Of a stretch of 7,012 nucleotides of DNA, positions 5,944 to 7,012 are shown one piece after another. Both the position numbers and the translations under genes were made by a program. Under the pieces are notes generated by a model. The model searched no databases. It had not been told where the DNA came from and was given only the letters and a program-made list of their open reading frames with translations. Source of the stretch: Candidatus Portnoybacteria bacterium CG02_land_8_20_14_3_00_45_8 (GTDB taxonomy: Bacteria; Patescibacteriota; Minisyncoccia; Portnoybacterales; GWB1-42-6); NCBI GenBank assembly GCA_002780785.1, contig PEUE01000003.1:2421-9432 (forward strand), written 5' to 3'. Numbering within the stretch: the stretch's first letter is position 1; each line of letters begins with the position of its first letter.

Positions 5944-7012
<1,069 letters not shown>

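Overview
The window looks like part of a Candidate Phyla Radiation genome, most likely Parcubacteria-like. This is inferred from gene style and context, not from a marker gene: genes are compact and overlapping, gaps are AT-rich and full of palindromes, starts lack clear Shine-Dalgarno sequences, the type IV pilus genes are reduced, and LigA carries an insertion in its adenylation domain that I associate with such genomes. All genes are on the + strand. TAA, TAG and TGA all end genes, so nothing suggests a recoded UGA.

Positions 1-2714 hold three overlapping radical SAM genes; the first is cut by the left edge. They share a C-terminal cysteine motif (CxxC-x5-C followed by a Gly and an aromatic residue) and look like tandem paralogs. 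Their substrate is unknown and no precursor peptide is visible beside them. Positions 2715-2824 hold a nested GC-rich palindrome.

Positions 2825-5935 form a type IV pilus assembly block: a prepilin-peptidase-like membrane protein, then four minor pilins or pseudopilins resembling GspH/FimT, PilV/GspI, PilW/GspJ and PilX/GspK. The peptidase would cut the leaders of at least the first three pilins, whose G^(V/F)-x3-E sites are intact. No major pilin, assembly ATPase or platform protein lies in the window.

Positions 6056-7012 hold the first 319 codons of NAD-dependent DNA ligase (ligA), running off the right edge.

The most unusual content is in the gaps. Every gap over 100 bases carries a different inverted-repeat element ending within a few bases of the next start codon. 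These are a nested palindrome at 2733-2808, two 72-bp tandem hairpin units at 3762-3905 with five compensatory base-pair changes, an AT-rich inverted repeat at 4970-5050, and an 8-bp-periodic AACAT palindrome at 5944-6052. Several end in a -10-like hexamer so near the start codon that leaderless or nearly leaderless mRNA is plausible.
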